Shown: positions 11,511 to 23,920 of the stretch, piece by piece | Numbering within the stretch: position 1 is the stretch's first letter | Layout: each line of letters opens with the position of its first letter | Assembly (NCBI GenBank): GCA_944472135.2 | Contig: OX235262.1 | Coordinates: 64,790,887 to 64,854,886 of the forward strand | Direction: 5' to 3' | Source: Trichobilharzia regenti | Lineage: Eukaryota > Platyhelminthes > Trematoda > Strigeidida > Schistosomatidae | Length of the DNA: 64,000 nucleotides | Notes under the pieces: model-generated | Seen by the model: only the letters and a program-made list of their open reading frames with translations | Databases searched by the model: none | Told to the model about the DNA's origin: nothing | Made by a program: the position numbers and the translations under genes

Positions 11511-13683
11511 AATACCGAGTCCCTTAGTTTATAATCTTTTGGCGCATGCATTTTATATTGGTTCGTATACCAGTTCAAACGCTCTCTTTGTGCATATTTT
11601 CGGGTACGCATTACTGAAGAATTCATAACTGAGAGGAACCAGATGTTTAATGCCTCGTTATGTTTACTGTTCAGATGACTAATTCTTCACGATAAGGTGA
11701 TTACTGAAAGAAATCAAATTTTTTCTAATCAAAACTCTCATTATGAAGTACATTTCTATTCAAATTCATCACTCGAGGTTATGGAAATGACTTACGACAA
11801 AAAGTCAAACCGGAAACATCTTTCTATGTGCTTACAAATTACTGAACTCATTAGTAGGAAGACAGATAACATCAGGAGACCAAATAAATGATAGTATAGG
11901 TCAGTGATTCAATGTAAGAATATTCGTCTGAAGTTCGATTCCAGGCCACTGACCTACTCCTGAACCTGGCCGAATCCGTGATGAGTCTGAAAAAGAGAGA
12001 AGCTTGAAAGTGAAGTCAGCAATATCATCCCGTGAAACCAATACTGCCACCACTAAAACTTCAGAGCTCAAGCTTACAACTTTTCGTTCCAGCTGGAACC
12101 GAATTGAATCAAAAGAAAATAGAAACGATTGAATACATCATCAAGCTATTTAGCTACAAAAAACTCACAGGAAATTTATGTAACATGCTACACCTTATTT
12201 ATATGCATCTGGAACAGACACAAATAATCTTCAGGCTTTTTTAAATGTAAAAACTGTTTCAAATTTGATTAGGAAGCTAAGAAGAAACGGATACAAAGTT
12301 TACCCATTATACCTCAGCATAACTACATAAAGCTACAGTTAATCATCTTCTCATACTGAACATTTTGGAAAAGCTTGACAAAATGACATTAAAAGCATTC
12401 TTAGGAAAAATCAACAAAGATGATTAGTATTCATGCTACAGAATTGTAACATTTTGTCTTTTTACACATCAGGAAAACGTAGAAACCTTTTAAAACTCAA
12501 TAATGAATAATAATTTTCATTCTACTAATTTTGTTTTCTTGACTCTGACTGTTACATAACTTCATGTTCTGTCGGCTATATATCGTTTCAAAACAGTTAT
12601 TCATGCTTCAATGATCAATAGATGAGGAAGTTTTCTTCAGGAAAAAAACTACTGTCTATCAAAACAAAACGAAACAAAAAGAAGCACCTCAGTATTGCAC
12701 ACAGCATTATTTAAATCTACCATAGATATTATTAATAAAACAATGAATAAATAACAAATACAATTACAATTTTAAAAATGGAAATACTAATTTTCTCTTG
12801 CAGATATATTCATATATAGTAGAGAGTAGATAGAGATTTAGAAAGTGAATTACAATGTTTATTGAAGTGAATCCAACTGGAACCTTCTTTAACTGGGCAG
12901 GAGAGAATAAGAAAAAAACTACTGCTAATTGTTTAAAATCCATTTTATTTACTATTTATTCACAGTTTATCCATTATACGCAACAATAACAACAAAAAAA
13001 CGAATCTACTTTTCTCTCTGTAACACAACTTGATTATCTCACATTCTGTCTTATTACCTTTTTATCATATAGCGCAGACTACGTAATCAGTGCTTCTAGT
13101 GTGGATTTTCTACATTTCTTTTCTCGTTTTTATGATAAGAAAGCATATTCTTCCTTTAAGTAATTATTTTCATATGCTTATCTTCGTGAAAATATGGCTC
13201 ACCTTAAATATAAAAACACCAGTCTGAAACCATTTCATTACTTAGCTTGATGTAATTTATCCTCTGCAGTACTCCATTTATACCAGAAAAGTAAGCTGTC
13301 TGTAAATGCAGTCAGTCAGCTTAATAATCAGCTTATTGGATGCATATATATATATATATATATTGTATGCAAAAACTATATAATTGAATTTAATGAGATT
13401 TAATGAGTCGAAAATGTTTAAGCACAATTATTTCTCATTCCTTCAAGTTCCTAGTGGAATATATGGCTTCAGGTTTGAGCTATGAAGTTTCATTAGCGGT
13501 GATGATGATTTTTACAGGATGGGGCAGCCGAATCTTCACTATTTTGTGAACTTACCACAATGTAGGTGGGGCTTAGGTCTTTCTCAGGAACTGGAAATAG
13601 GATCTTGGACCACATATATAGTTGATGAGCGTTCTGCCATTGATTCATTGACGCACTGTAGTAATATTTAAATCACTGTTATT
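11511..13683. other. No gene seen; AT microsatellite
   Basis: Over 2 kb of AT-rich DNA. (AT)n at 13343-13364. Open frames at 11697-12244 have no recognisable content. Confidence 0.5.
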
Positions 13684-13864
13684 CAAGTACTGGTTTGTAG
13701 AGATTTCATCATTAGCTGACACTGGTTAAAGAATCATTGGAAAACCTGCAGGGAGTACTGAACAGCTGTTTTGTCCTTCAGCAGTATATAACCACAGGGG
13801 TTCGAACCCGGGACCTCCTGGTTACAAGGCGAGCTCGTTGACCATTAAGCCACTGCGACCCCAT
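13684..13864 (-). repeat. Hammerhead-bearing short repeat, copy 3
   Basis: On the minus strand: A-box-like GCAGTGGCTTAATGG, CTTGTAA in the anticodon position, B box GGTTCGAACCC, then the ribozyme section at about 13758-13800. Stem I (TACTG / CAGTA) and ACAGCTGT remain, but the first half and loop of stem II are gone: CTGAAG runs straight into GACAAAAC. It sits head to head with copy 4. Confidence 0.85.
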
Positions 13865-14200
13865 CACTGGCGACTGGCCCTATTCAAGTACGTTCTGGTG
13901 GGAATTCGTGATCAGCGTGGTGCAGCAGTTCGGGTGTGAGGACAAATATTCGCCGAAGACATTAGCTAGCGGTCACGCTATGTCGTGAATTGGCAGAAAT
14001 AAGAATTCATGGGCCGTTGGATCGGGTCACAGTGGCTTAATGGCCTACGAGCTTGCCTTGTAACCAGTAGTTCCTTGGTCTGCACCCTGGCGGTAGGTGC
14101 GTGCTGCTGAAGAGCTCCAAATTACTGTCCAGTACTCCTTGCAGGTTTTACAATGATTCTCTAACCAGTGTCGGCTTATGATGAAATCCCGTAATAAATC
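13865..14200 (+). repeat. Hammerhead-bearing short repeat, copy 4, with upstream unit
   Basis: Includes the ~160-base upstream unit (CTATGTCGTGAATTGGCAGAA) shared with 47.34 kb, the head CAGTGGCTTAATGGCCTACGAGC, and a decayed B box. In the ribozyme section (about 14098-14140) CTGAAGAG is followed by a deletion that removes the GAC-GAAA part. The tail GATGAAATCCCGTAATAA matches the family. Confidence 0.8.
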
Positions 14201-15049
14201 ATTGTTGTTATACATGAATAAATCTAATGAATAATATCCATAGGTTTGGAATCTTTTTGCTTCAAACATTTCTGTGTACAGTAGAAAAGAAGGAATATTG
14301 GGAAATCGGCACTGGATGATTGAGAAGGCTACCTGCTTACTACTTAGTCAACTTTTATTACATTTTTGCATTAGACTACTACGTCTGTTTATTTATGTCT
14401 ATCATATAACAAATAGAAGACATAAGAAATGATTTTCACTCATGTTTCTCTCCAAATAAATAACAATATTAACAATAATTTTTATTAGCATAAAGTCCCT
14501 TGGGATGACTGCATTATTAGTGATATGGTTATGACGAAGAATATTTGTTGCTCAGATATATAATTTTAGTGTAGTTTCATTCTCGACCTTTCATTATCTT
14601 TCAGAAAAATGTTTTTAGCACTAACTTCAGTGTGAGTAAACCTTTTAGATTTTTCAATGAAGCATCCTGTCTTGAAGTTAGCGCTGAAAATGTTATAGAA
14701 TTAGACAATGACTGTAGTATTCAATGGATGGTTTGAGGACAATGGTCGTTCTATAGTTTCATTCAATAAATTATTGATTAAAGTGGTTTAAGACTACCGT
14801 CATGAATTGTGAAAAAGTTACATCCTCACTGTTTCTAGACGACTGTGACAATAGTGTTGTCAATGACTTTGTTGAAAATGTCTCACGAAGTAACTAAGCA
14901 TGTTAGTCAACTCAGCATGCATATGGATACTGTGGTTCATTTATTTAAGTTTGAAAGAAGATTTTCAATGAACACTTCCTACACAAATCACCAAAAACAG
15001 GAGAAATCCTGAGTAGATCATCTATTTCACTTGCTCCCCCTTGACATTA
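14201..15049. other. No gene; one small inverted repeat
   Basis: 14606-14705 shows inverted arms (TTAGCACTAACTTCAGTG against CTTGAAGTTAGCGCTGAAAA) related to the foldback at 52838-53130. Nothing else is supported. Confidence 0.4.
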
Positions 15050-15590
15050 TCGTTTTAAATACAGGCAGCACAGATGAGGTCGTCAAACTCAGGATCATAA
15101 AAGCAAGATAGACCCTGAAATCACTGTGGAAACACATTGCGCTCAGCACAAGGAACAAAATCCGAAATTTTACCCCGTGTCTCAAGTCATTTCTTTTGTA
15201 TGGTTCAAACATTTGTTCTGTACGTCATCAAAGTCATTTTCAACAGCCTGCTTCAGACGTTTATCAACAACTACCTTCACTTGATCCCGATGATTATATA
15301 GCAAGTAGATCAGAAAGGACTAACAGCAAGGGACTTTGGCGGCGTGCACGGAACTAACTAACGACCTACAATCCAACAAATATGCAGAAGGAAATGCCGT
15401 TGAGCTGGATATACGCTGATGAGACCATTAGGTGAAGTCACGCGACAGGAAGGCCTTCGGTTGGAACGTGAATGGAAAAAGACGAGTTGCGCGTGAGTGC
15501 TAGACTTGCACGGAGATAATCGTGGGCGATCGTGAAGGTCAGCTAAACGGTCTGCAGAGGAGACGGCGAGACAGAAATGTAACAATAATC
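15050..15590 (+). mobile_element. Degenerate RTE-type C-terminus and 3' end
   Basis: The decayed translation keeps the order of the RTE C-terminal region: DEVVKLRIIKAR, a STRNKIRNF block, LLYGSN, the QQLPSLDP region and a WIYADETIR remnant of the WIGHTLR motif near 15400. Several stops. It ends near GTAACAATAATCATAATGAG, an A/T-rich tail like that of other RTE ends. Confidence 0.6.
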
Positions 15591-17689
15591 ATAATGAGTA
15601 ATGCTCGTAAATCTGTATACCGGAAATATATCTGATTCGATCACAACTTCCTCTTCTGAAGACCTCCAGAACTAATTATCAAAGCGTATACTATGATTAG
15701 ATATTATATGAAACGATGGAACAGGAAGAACAAATTCTACAGTTAGAGATATGTGCTTAAAGACGGCTTTGTGTATGATGGTGCATATCAGTCACATCAC
15801 ATAAACCAGTAAGTTTGCTTCCCTGATTGCTGTCGAGATTTTAAAGGAAAACGTAGTGGGTTTCGACCTCCAACTGTATAATTTGCTAGTAAAAAATTTC
15901 ATTTTGCCTGACTTCATTTTTTTCCACTTAAAACATACTCTTGATTTTTGACCAACATGTTTTGTAATCAACACTTCAATGTCCAGTGATTAGTAACGTA
16001 ATATATGTTAGAAATGTGTTTTTTCTAATTAATTTTCATGCTAATAATGTTATCGATAAGGGGGATCAAAGCGACTACTTCATTAAAGAATTGTGAAGAT
16101 CACTAATTAATCCTCAAGTGATGCTTTTCCATACATATTTCGACAGTGTGATTTCTGCATAAAATTCTGGGATAATTCTGTTTACAAATCTCACAGGAAT
16201 GGAACTGTTAATCTCCCTGAAGCTTAGCATTATTAGTAGCATGTATTCTTACAAGCTTTATTTAAAAAAAAACATTTTCCTAGTAGAGGATTAGATTTCG
16301 CCAGATTTATTAAAGACTCTACTTTGTCTAAGCATAATAATCCATTGAATTATTTAAACTCTCATGTTTCAGTATTGGTCAATAAACAATCCCATATTAT
16401 TATGTCCAATTTATTCAGTATGCACTAGAAATATTTCGGTTCTCTACAATGAATTAACTGACTTACAAACAAAATCACTCTGTCAATCATTTTATATTAA
16501 AACTGATGAACAAATGCCTATCGAGACCGTACATATTTGTTAATAAAACTGTTCCTTCTCAGGTCATCTTAGAGATGATAGTGAAAACAAAAGCTGATTT
16601 AAAAAGTTATGAAATCGTAAACTTCCGTAAATTTAACACTTAGAAATTTTTCATCAGTGAAATGTAGGACAATCACAACTAGTGTCAAGGTTTGAAATAA
16701 ACCCTGTAATTGTGGAGTGAAAAAAGTGTTCCACTGTAAATGTTCTGAATATACTATAAAGCTTTGATGAAAATTGTGTTGGCTTGTTGTTTGTTCTGTT
16801 TTTGTTTTACTGAAAAGTAAAACTTAGAAATCCAAATCGGTGTTGTAAAGTACTTATTGTGATGTATTCGTTCAATTACCATATAAAGCAAATGAAAATG
16901 CTGAAAAAAAGTTGAAGATAGTAATCAGGGAGCTCTGTATTTAGCTAGGTTTCGCGGTTTCGTATGGGAAGGCGTGTCTATCACCTCGGAGGAATTGGTT
17001 TTATCTTGAAGGTGCCTTTTACAAATATACGTTATCGTGCAGACTAGAAAAACGTCATAGAGGGATCTCTTATAACCTAAACTTAAGCCGATTAACCACT
17101 GAAATTTTAGAAAATAAGCAAATTTGGCGTTTCGCACGATACAATGCGTGCATAACTGTGGAAGTTTTCCTACTATACTGACACACTGTAGGTAGTTAAA
17201 TTTGTTTCTGCCTGAAATTTGAACTCCACTATTTTTTTTCATGAATATTCGTGATATTATCCGTTTAAAACTTACTGATTTAACTACTAATGTTACTCAT
17301 AATTCCTATTAGAAACATGTTTTTAGAGTAAGAAAATTAAGTTCTAGTCGTGTTTTAAAACATATATTTTAGTATTGTTTAGATTGCAAGCAGTTAAAAA
17401 TAATTTATAAGATAATAAAGTTGATCTCATTTACCATTAATATAAGTGTGGGACTTGAGCTATGTGATGGAATTTAATTCCAAATTAGGTAATTTTATTT
17501 GAAATATCACACAGTGGTGCAGTATTAATAATTGGATAGAGTTTCGAGCACAAATTATTGCTCATAATCATATAAATTTAGTCACAGAGCTTTATAGTTT
17601 ACTTTATGTATGTATATCTTCTTTTTGTTGTTTGTTGTTATTCTCCGTACCTACAGTGTATGTGTTACGACATTTCGAATGAGAGTGTG
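15591..17689. other. No gene seen
   Basis: About 2.1 kb of AT-rich DNA. A 105-codon frame at 16925-17242 (minus) shows no motif that I recognise. Confidence 0.4.
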
Positions 17690-18600
17690 TGGCATTGAAC
17701 TGACAAAAGAAGATTCAGTGATTAACGTCCCTCTCCACCTAAATACTTCTTCCACTCTTTCTCACCCTATTGTGTGATTACATGCAAGTCAGTTCAATGC
17801 AATAGCTGAGCTTTGTTTTAGGTTATTTAATTTGACAGGATTAACTATTCTAGATCTACCTAGATTTCCCTACTTCAGTAATCTAATTGGCTTCGTTCTA
17901 CTAGTGTGAGAAATGTAATTGACCTCACAGTCATTACATAGTATTCGGTAAACTATATTATTTTTCATAATTGCATCTATTAGGTGCTTAAGCCGACAAA
18001 GTTTGTCTCCAAGAGAGTTGGTTGGTTTAAATGGCACCTTAATTCCGGCCTCATTGAGGATACTACCTACGTACGGCCTATAACATTCCTTCGTTACACG
18101 GCAGTACTACAGAGGCTTTAGATTCTATATATTTTTTTGTCATTTTTATTGCTAATCTTGATCTCTCTATGGTTCTTCATATATTTCTGAATGAATTCTG
18201 GTGGATAGTTATTCACTAGTTCTATTTGCTTTATTTGTTTGACTTCGTTATTTAAATCTACTGGTTTACTAGTTGGGCTTTTGGCCCGATAATACAGACA
18301 TTTAACTCAACCTGTCTTTGCCGATTTTCGGTAGAATGTATTAAAGTCCAAGTATTTAATAAAGTGTGTCGGTTTCCTATAAATGTTGGTACCTAACCCA
18401 CCATCTTGTTTTTTTTCTTTATTCTACAGTTTAGCATTGTAAGATCACATTGTTCGTTTTCTAGCTCACAAGTGAATTGGACTCCATCTACTATTGAGCT
18501 TATATGTGTGTGAAACTGTGATAAAGGTTCAGATTTCACCACAGTGAATGTGATATTTACATATCACCATCATGCTGCACACCATTTGTTGTTCCTATTT
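17690..18600 (-). mobile_element. Penelope-like element relic: RT palm to GIY-YIG
   Basis: Longest PLE relic here, read on the minus strand in order: the palm motif C region YVNITFTVV (about 18570; the YVDD box has become YVNI, both catalytic Asp lost); GVQFTCELENEQ; thumb QDGGLGTNIYRKPTHF (about 18400); PVDLNNEVKQIKQIELVNNYPPEFIQKYM (18240-18170 region); linker VPFKPTNSLGDKLCRLKH (about 18030); and a GIY-YIG entry NIIYRILCNDCEVNYIS (about 17955-17905). The frame shifts at several places and stops are present. Family identification is by motif order; no search was run. Confidence 0.75.
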
Positions 18601-18820
18601 TACATAGTCTTGGTTTAATGACCTAATTAGTGCTTATATACACTGTCAAATAAACTAAACAGCTAATGAAATAGATTCTGTTTTGTCCATTTTCACTCTC
18701 TAAAACAATAGTCGCAGTTTCATTTACTTTTCTTTACTAGTGTCCATATCCTTACCAGTCTATTACACCCATCAAATTAATTGAAATATGCTGAAACTAT
18801 AAATGGTTCCATATATACAA

Positions 18821-19022
18821 CCCCGACCATACACATGGTCCGGGGTTGAATCCCCGGCCGACGCATTCCTTTACCTCACTGAGCCAGAAATAATGCTGGT
18901 AATGAAGAAAGGTTGGGCATGAGGCTCGCAACTGCATCCTGTAAAATTGAACCATGTTACAGAAACTTCAAGCCACTAGCTTGAAGCCTTGTGCTCCACT
19001 GGGAAACGTGAAAGAAAAAAAT
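18821..19022 (+). repeat. tRNA-headed SINE, subfamily 2 (copy b, 5'-truncated)
   Basis: Starts inside the tRNA-like head (CCGACCATACACATGGTC, B box GGGGTTGAATCCCC, end CCGACGC). It continues into the second body type with CATGAGGCTCGCAAC, CCTGTAAAA, GTTACAGAAACTTCA and GCCACTAGCTTGAAGCC, and ends in an A-rich tail. The body differs entirely from subfamily 1. Confidence 0.8.
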
Positions 19023-19387
19023 ACAAGTTATACAAATAGTTATCAACAGAAAACAGAACTGAAATACAGCACCAGGCAAAAACAAATTTCAGTGTGACAC
19101 TTGAACAACTGAGTCAGTACTCCAATTCATTCACAATTTTATGTGTATTTAAAAACGTCTAGTAAGATAACAGATTACAACAGCGATAAGAATAGGGCTA
19201 CAAATAACACTTATATTAGTTGATGAAAAGTTTCAATACATGTAGAATCAACTTTTAAGAATCTCTTTTCAAATCGGCGTAGTACTAAACACGAAACCTG
19301 GAAAGTGGTGAAATATTTTCATCATATTAATTTTAACCACGTGTTTAAATCTGATTAATTGTTCAGTTTATGTTTATCTTTCTACAG
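19023..19387. other. No gene seen
   Basis: AT-rich; ends with a pyrimidine-rich stretch and TACAG that would serve as a 3' splice site if the next entry is an exon. Confidence 0.4.
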
Positions 19388-19508
19388 GCTGCTTGTAAAC
19401 TCCATCCCTCCTGGAAATGTAGATTCCCTCTTCAATTTAGTTATTCCGGATAGAAACACTCCTCTTGTGTGGTTGTTTATCCGACAACAGCTCATTTCCA
19501 GGGGCTAC
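19388..19508 (+). other. Possible internal exon of an unknown host gene
   Basis: Follows TTTATCTTTCTACAG and is open for 40 codons in one frame (NSIPPGNVDSLFNLVIPDRN, then a segment with PLVWLFIRQQ and LISRGY). It is followed by GTAATC, a weak donor. The residue mix looks protein-like, and it is not one of the repeat families I could match. I do not recognise the protein. A chance frame in AT-rich DNA cannot be excluded, and no partner exon was found. Confidence 0.2.
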
Positions 19509-20059
19509 GTAATCATGAATTTTTTTTGGTAGTCTAACATATTCATGTCGTGACGTGGGACTTCCTTTACATTCTAATTAACATTATCGAACCAAACAGA
19601 TGTGAAAAACTATAGATAATAGTCACTGACATGTCAGTATAGATGATGGTAAATCTTCGATTCATTTTAACATATTTAACATATTCCTTTATGTAATGTT
19701 CCTCTGAGTAAAAATATGAGGTATGCATTTGTTAGGGTGATAGAAACAGACGTATTCTTCATAAATGACAATCTTTCAAATTGGTACGCTTTTGTAAAAT
19801 CATTTATAATGCAAAAGCGTTTATTATCGCCCCCCAATGACGCCTACTTTATACGGTGAACTCAGTTTACGGTTTAATTTCATGCAGAAATGCATCAGTA
19901 TTACCGATGGAATCTGAGACGAAAACAAGAAGTTTCTGAGGGATCGTAATAGAAATTTTCGAGAAACTGCCACATTTCAGAGAAGCTAGTAAAATAAGAT
20001 AACAGAAATACAGTACACGATCATATATGTAAAAAAGAGTATGATTAAGTCAATAGTGG

Positions 20060-20235
20060 TAGAGATTTTCATCGGTGATTCTGTAGTAAAATGCATGCTA
20101 ACCCCGTACGTCGTCTGGGATTCAATCCTCGGCTGATGCTGTCTTGATCCTCGCTTAGTTAATAATAAGCCCTGTGAAGATGGAAGGTTGAACGGGAAGC
20201 TAGCAACGGCGACCTGCATAAACACGAAAATAGAT
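20060..20235 (+). repeat. tRNA-headed SINE, subfamily 2 (divergent copy)
   Basis: Head decayed (GGTGATTCTGTAGTAAAATGC) with B-box-like GGGATTCAATCC and the closing GGCTGATGC. The body keeps GAAGATGGAAGGTTG and GCTAGCAACGGCGACCTG, matching AAAGGTTGGACATGAGGCTAGCAAT at 25.56 kb. Confidence 0.55.
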
Positions 20236-22884
20236 ATAGGCAGTTTTTTATTGGCTGTTGGCTAGCTGGCTTTTTATTGGTCTAAAATATAAATTAAAGC
20301 GCCAATCTCTTTATTTTTACACGGAAATTTACAGTCAGTAAAATTTCGGGCTTACCTTACCATAATATAATGGCGTGTTAATTTTTTTGGTGTGAGTGTA
20401 GTGTGACAGTCACACGCTATTTGGATGCATTGTTGATGTTTTAAGTATGTTGAGATGTATGAGAATGTCCAGAAAGTGAATATAAATCAACAATAATTTT
20501 GATGCATTTATTTTAAGTCCAAAATAGGATGTATGCATTTTTTATTACTAGGCGAATATAATTTAACTACAATTTCTAAAAATTTAATGTTTCCCTAATT
20601 AGTACATATAGATAAATGTATGTATTAACTAATCTACTTTTTTAAGTCGTCAATTCAATGACATGTGGGATTTGTGCATACTAGGTCAGCATAAATCAAG
20701 TAAATTTCCCTTCAAACGGCTGAGAGCGACAGTTTAAAGCATACCTTGGTTGATGATTTCGTGATGAAAGCAATTTGGAGTCAGTTATAAATTACACCGA
20801 TCTGTGTCTTATTCATACGTTTTTCAGCTGAGGATTTCCGGTTCATAGCATATCCTGAATAACGGTGATTAATACGATTTATCACTTAGACCGCAGCACC
20901 ACCAAGCTTAAAACAATTCTAAATTTATTCTAACTTATTCCTCGATAATGCCTTTTTATGGTAACTGAAGAACATATTTACCCACTATGTTCTGAAATGA
21001 CATAGGTCGTGCTTAAAAAGACAGCTGCGTGCTGAATCGAAACTTTCCGCTAAGGAGAAACGCTAGTCCATGCTCAATATGTCCTGTGAGGGCTGGAACA
21101 AAGTTGATAAGCAGACCCAGTAGGTTCGATTTAGTGCCACTCATGCTGAAAAATCAGCGCACAGTTTCACTGTCAAACAATGGCAAAACAGAAAAAAAAA
21201 ATAATGTTACTATTACTAGCATAGTCTATGTTACTATGTTAGCATAGTATACGTTAATTAGCTCAATGATTGCAGGTTTACAATAATCTTTGACTACCAA
21301 CATAATAACTGTGAACTTCAGGCTAAAAATAAGCTAATTAGTAGCACCCAGTGACAAAAACTGACCTACACACTGCAAAATGAGCAAAACAACCAGAAAA
21401 ACCTTTAAAATTCAATGGAAAACGAATTCACGAAAACATATAACTAGCCGGCGCAGGAACTCATCATGACCTAGAAACTGACTGTAGCCTCTTTCACACC
21501 ATACTTTATCCTCATCACTTCGATTCCGTTAGCGTACACAACTACAAAGTGATTTTAGTTTATCTGTGACTGATCACAGGACTCTAAAATTCGGAAATTG
21601 ACTATGTGTTTATTTTTCAGATAGATGGAATATCTGTCCTTCTTAAGGTAACTATATTTGTAGGACTGAATTCCCTATTGCATTTAGATTCACACGTATG
21701 GCCAATGCATACGTGAATAAAATACAGTGGATTCATTGAACAGCATGCCTACAGTGAAATATCAGTACAGTGTGTATTCTGCATCATCTAAGTGCAAAGA
21801 AATATTGCAAGATCGCCAAGAGCCTATAACTGTAGCCTCCCTTAAAAGCAAATCGCCTGAAGTTGTTGACATTTTAATGTCTTAAGTCAGTTGTGTCAAG
21901 ACTAGTGGTGTGCTGGATCAGACCTCAAGAGGTATGATCAAAACAAGAGCACCATACGCTAAACGGCGACACTTCTGGTGGCGTCGCCATGTTACTTTGC
22001 CTTCCAAAGGTCGAGCAATAATGCTTTAGTGCATGCAGTCTTGATTTACGCCTGTTAAAACTGACCTAAGTGCTATATCTGTCATCTCAAAGTCTCAAAC
22101 TTCGTTCAGCTAGCTATGAAACCGGTTTGAAAAGGAGGATTTATGGTTCTCCTGACGAGTCACTTCGGTATGAAGAACTCACTGCAGTGGGTTTGATAAA
22201 TAACTCAAATCAGTGGTCAAAAGTCTTTTAAGAAAGTTGCGATTGTTGGCAAGCATGCTGCAATCTCCTCCCTTCTCCCTTTCCTGAAAATGACATGAAG
22301 TAATGAAGCATCCTTTGAATTCTCTCGGTAAGTGAGCTTGCTTGCCTTGTGTATTTTGTCCCTCGCTAACTCCTTCCATATTTTTCCTAAGCTGTTCTTT
22401 TATTATTCTTGTAAAGTGCGCCTATTGGTGCCCATATTATACTAAGAAAATGTTTTAATAATGTAGTAATTACAAAATTTAGAGCTGAATTAATTAAGTT
22501 TGTATTTAGGACCATTTGTATTAATCATTGGGATTCATTTAGAAAACCATTTTCAAAAATTATAATTAGAAATAAATAATGAATGCACTACTTTTGTTTG
22601 CTTTCTTTACAATCTTGAAAAGGCTTTGGAAATCTATATGCAACAGTCTTTTCCTTTGAGGATTGACTAAGGTTAAAACAACTCTTGGTTAGTGTATATA
22701 AAGTTATGATCATATTTATGATAAGACTATCCAGAATAGCTTTGGGTTAATAGACTACTATTGATTTCAATGAAGTGAAAATGTGATTTGAACCAGTGTC
22801 CTCATCAACGGTATTCAGAATAAGCGATTATTATTCCAAGTGCAACAGAGGACTTCAAAAGCACATCTCAGTTTCATCCTGTTC
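20236..22884. other. No gene seen
   Basis: About 2.6 kb with no supported feature. Small open frames at 21029-21247 (plus) and 22179-22379 (minus) carry no recognisable motif. Confidence 0.4.
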
Positions 22885-23110
22885 TCTGAAGTGTTTTATA
22901 GCTGGCTCCATCACCTTCCATTGGCTTTCATTTCCCTACACGATCTCTTCGATGTAATACTCGACACCCACTCACAACTTGCCCTTTCCCATTCGTTTAC
23001 TACTTGAGAGCCTGTCTTGCGCGTGATATCACTAAATACTCTCCTCAGTGTGCTTTTGGTTCTTCTCCATTTCTCTCTTTATATTTGTTAAACTCTAAAG
23101 TTTAAGCTGG
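22885..23110 (-). mobile_element. Degenerate RTE-type 3' end
   Basis: Plus-strand text CGACACCCACTCACAACTTGCC, CACTACTTGAGAGCC-like sequence and GTGATATCACTAAATACTCTCCTCAGTG correspond in order to the reverse of the RTE 3' coding end (compare 8430-8530). No frame remains. Confidence 0.5.
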
Positions 23111-23489
23111 CTTGTTGTGAAAGTTCTTTTTTGCTAACCCTTTCAGGCTGATCTCTAGTGTGGAAATCAGCCAAATGCTGAGAAAAAGCCAGTAGCAGTC
23201 TTTTGGAAGTGCTTTTAGTAACATCTAGAACCTATTATATGAATACTGGTGATTAAATCTTCCTAAATGCCCACTCTAATGCCAATAAATACGCGATAGC
23301 AAATTCTGTTTTCGCTATGTAATAACACTGGTTTGTATATTATTTTTATTTTCTGTATGCAATCACTTGCTGAAAAGCAGCCATTTTCTTACCTCACTTC
23401 AACTCTATGCATATCCAAAAAACTTAACAAAAACTATTTCAGCGTACTGATGAAAGTGCTTGCGCTCTATTTTCTGTGTTAAGTGATAT

Positions 23490-23745
23490 AATAAGGTGAG
23501 TAATATTGAAGTTAGGCGTCGAGTGCTAGGTAGGTGGGAGGGAAAATCAATCGACGAGGCTGTGAAACTATATAGACTGAGACTTGTGACTTATGATTTC
23601 CAACGAAACTATATTGCTCTCCGTTACTTCTATTTCTTTGTCTCACACCACTGTTTACTGTCTCTACTATGCATCTCTTCTACTTTATTTTCTTGCTTTG
23701 TGTGCTAAATAGAGTGTTGCAACTTGAACTGCCGCACATCGGTGA
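23490..23745 (+). mobile_element. C-terminal relic of a second non-LTR lineage
   Basis: An open frame at 23496 begins with EVRRRVLGR and SIDEAVKLYRLRLV, a C-terminal block shared with 47.85 kb, where EVRHE and KSIDEAVKRHWLR are readable. Both copies later share AGAGTTGCAACTTGAACTGC (23711 and 48395), so they are the same element family. I take it to be a non-LTR element's C-terminus; assignment beyond that is inference. Confidence 0.55.
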
Positions 23746-23769
23746 AACGTTCTATGTCGAAAACAGACA

Positions 23770-23920
23770 GACTGACTGATGAAGAGTCCCAAGATAGGGC
23801 GGAACATCTCTCCAGTTCTCTCCAGTTTTCTTATAGCTCTCTAATGGATATCAGCTGATGATGAAATCCTGTAACTAATAAAATTCTTGCAAACCAACCG
23901 ACACTTGAATAAAATACAAT
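23770..23920 (+). repeat. Hammerhead-bearing short repeat, copy 5 (3' part)
   Basis: Starts in the ribozyme section: GATGAAGAGTCCC, loop, GGGCGGAAC, CCAGT. Relative to the family the first core C is A, and the GAA box is altered to GGAA. The tail ATCAGCTGATGATGAAATCC and CAAACCAACCGACACTTGAAT match the family's 3' end. The head is absent. Confidence 0.75.

Noticed and set aside
15358..15585. A minus-strand 75-codon frame
   Set aside because: Opposite strand of an RTE C-terminal relic.
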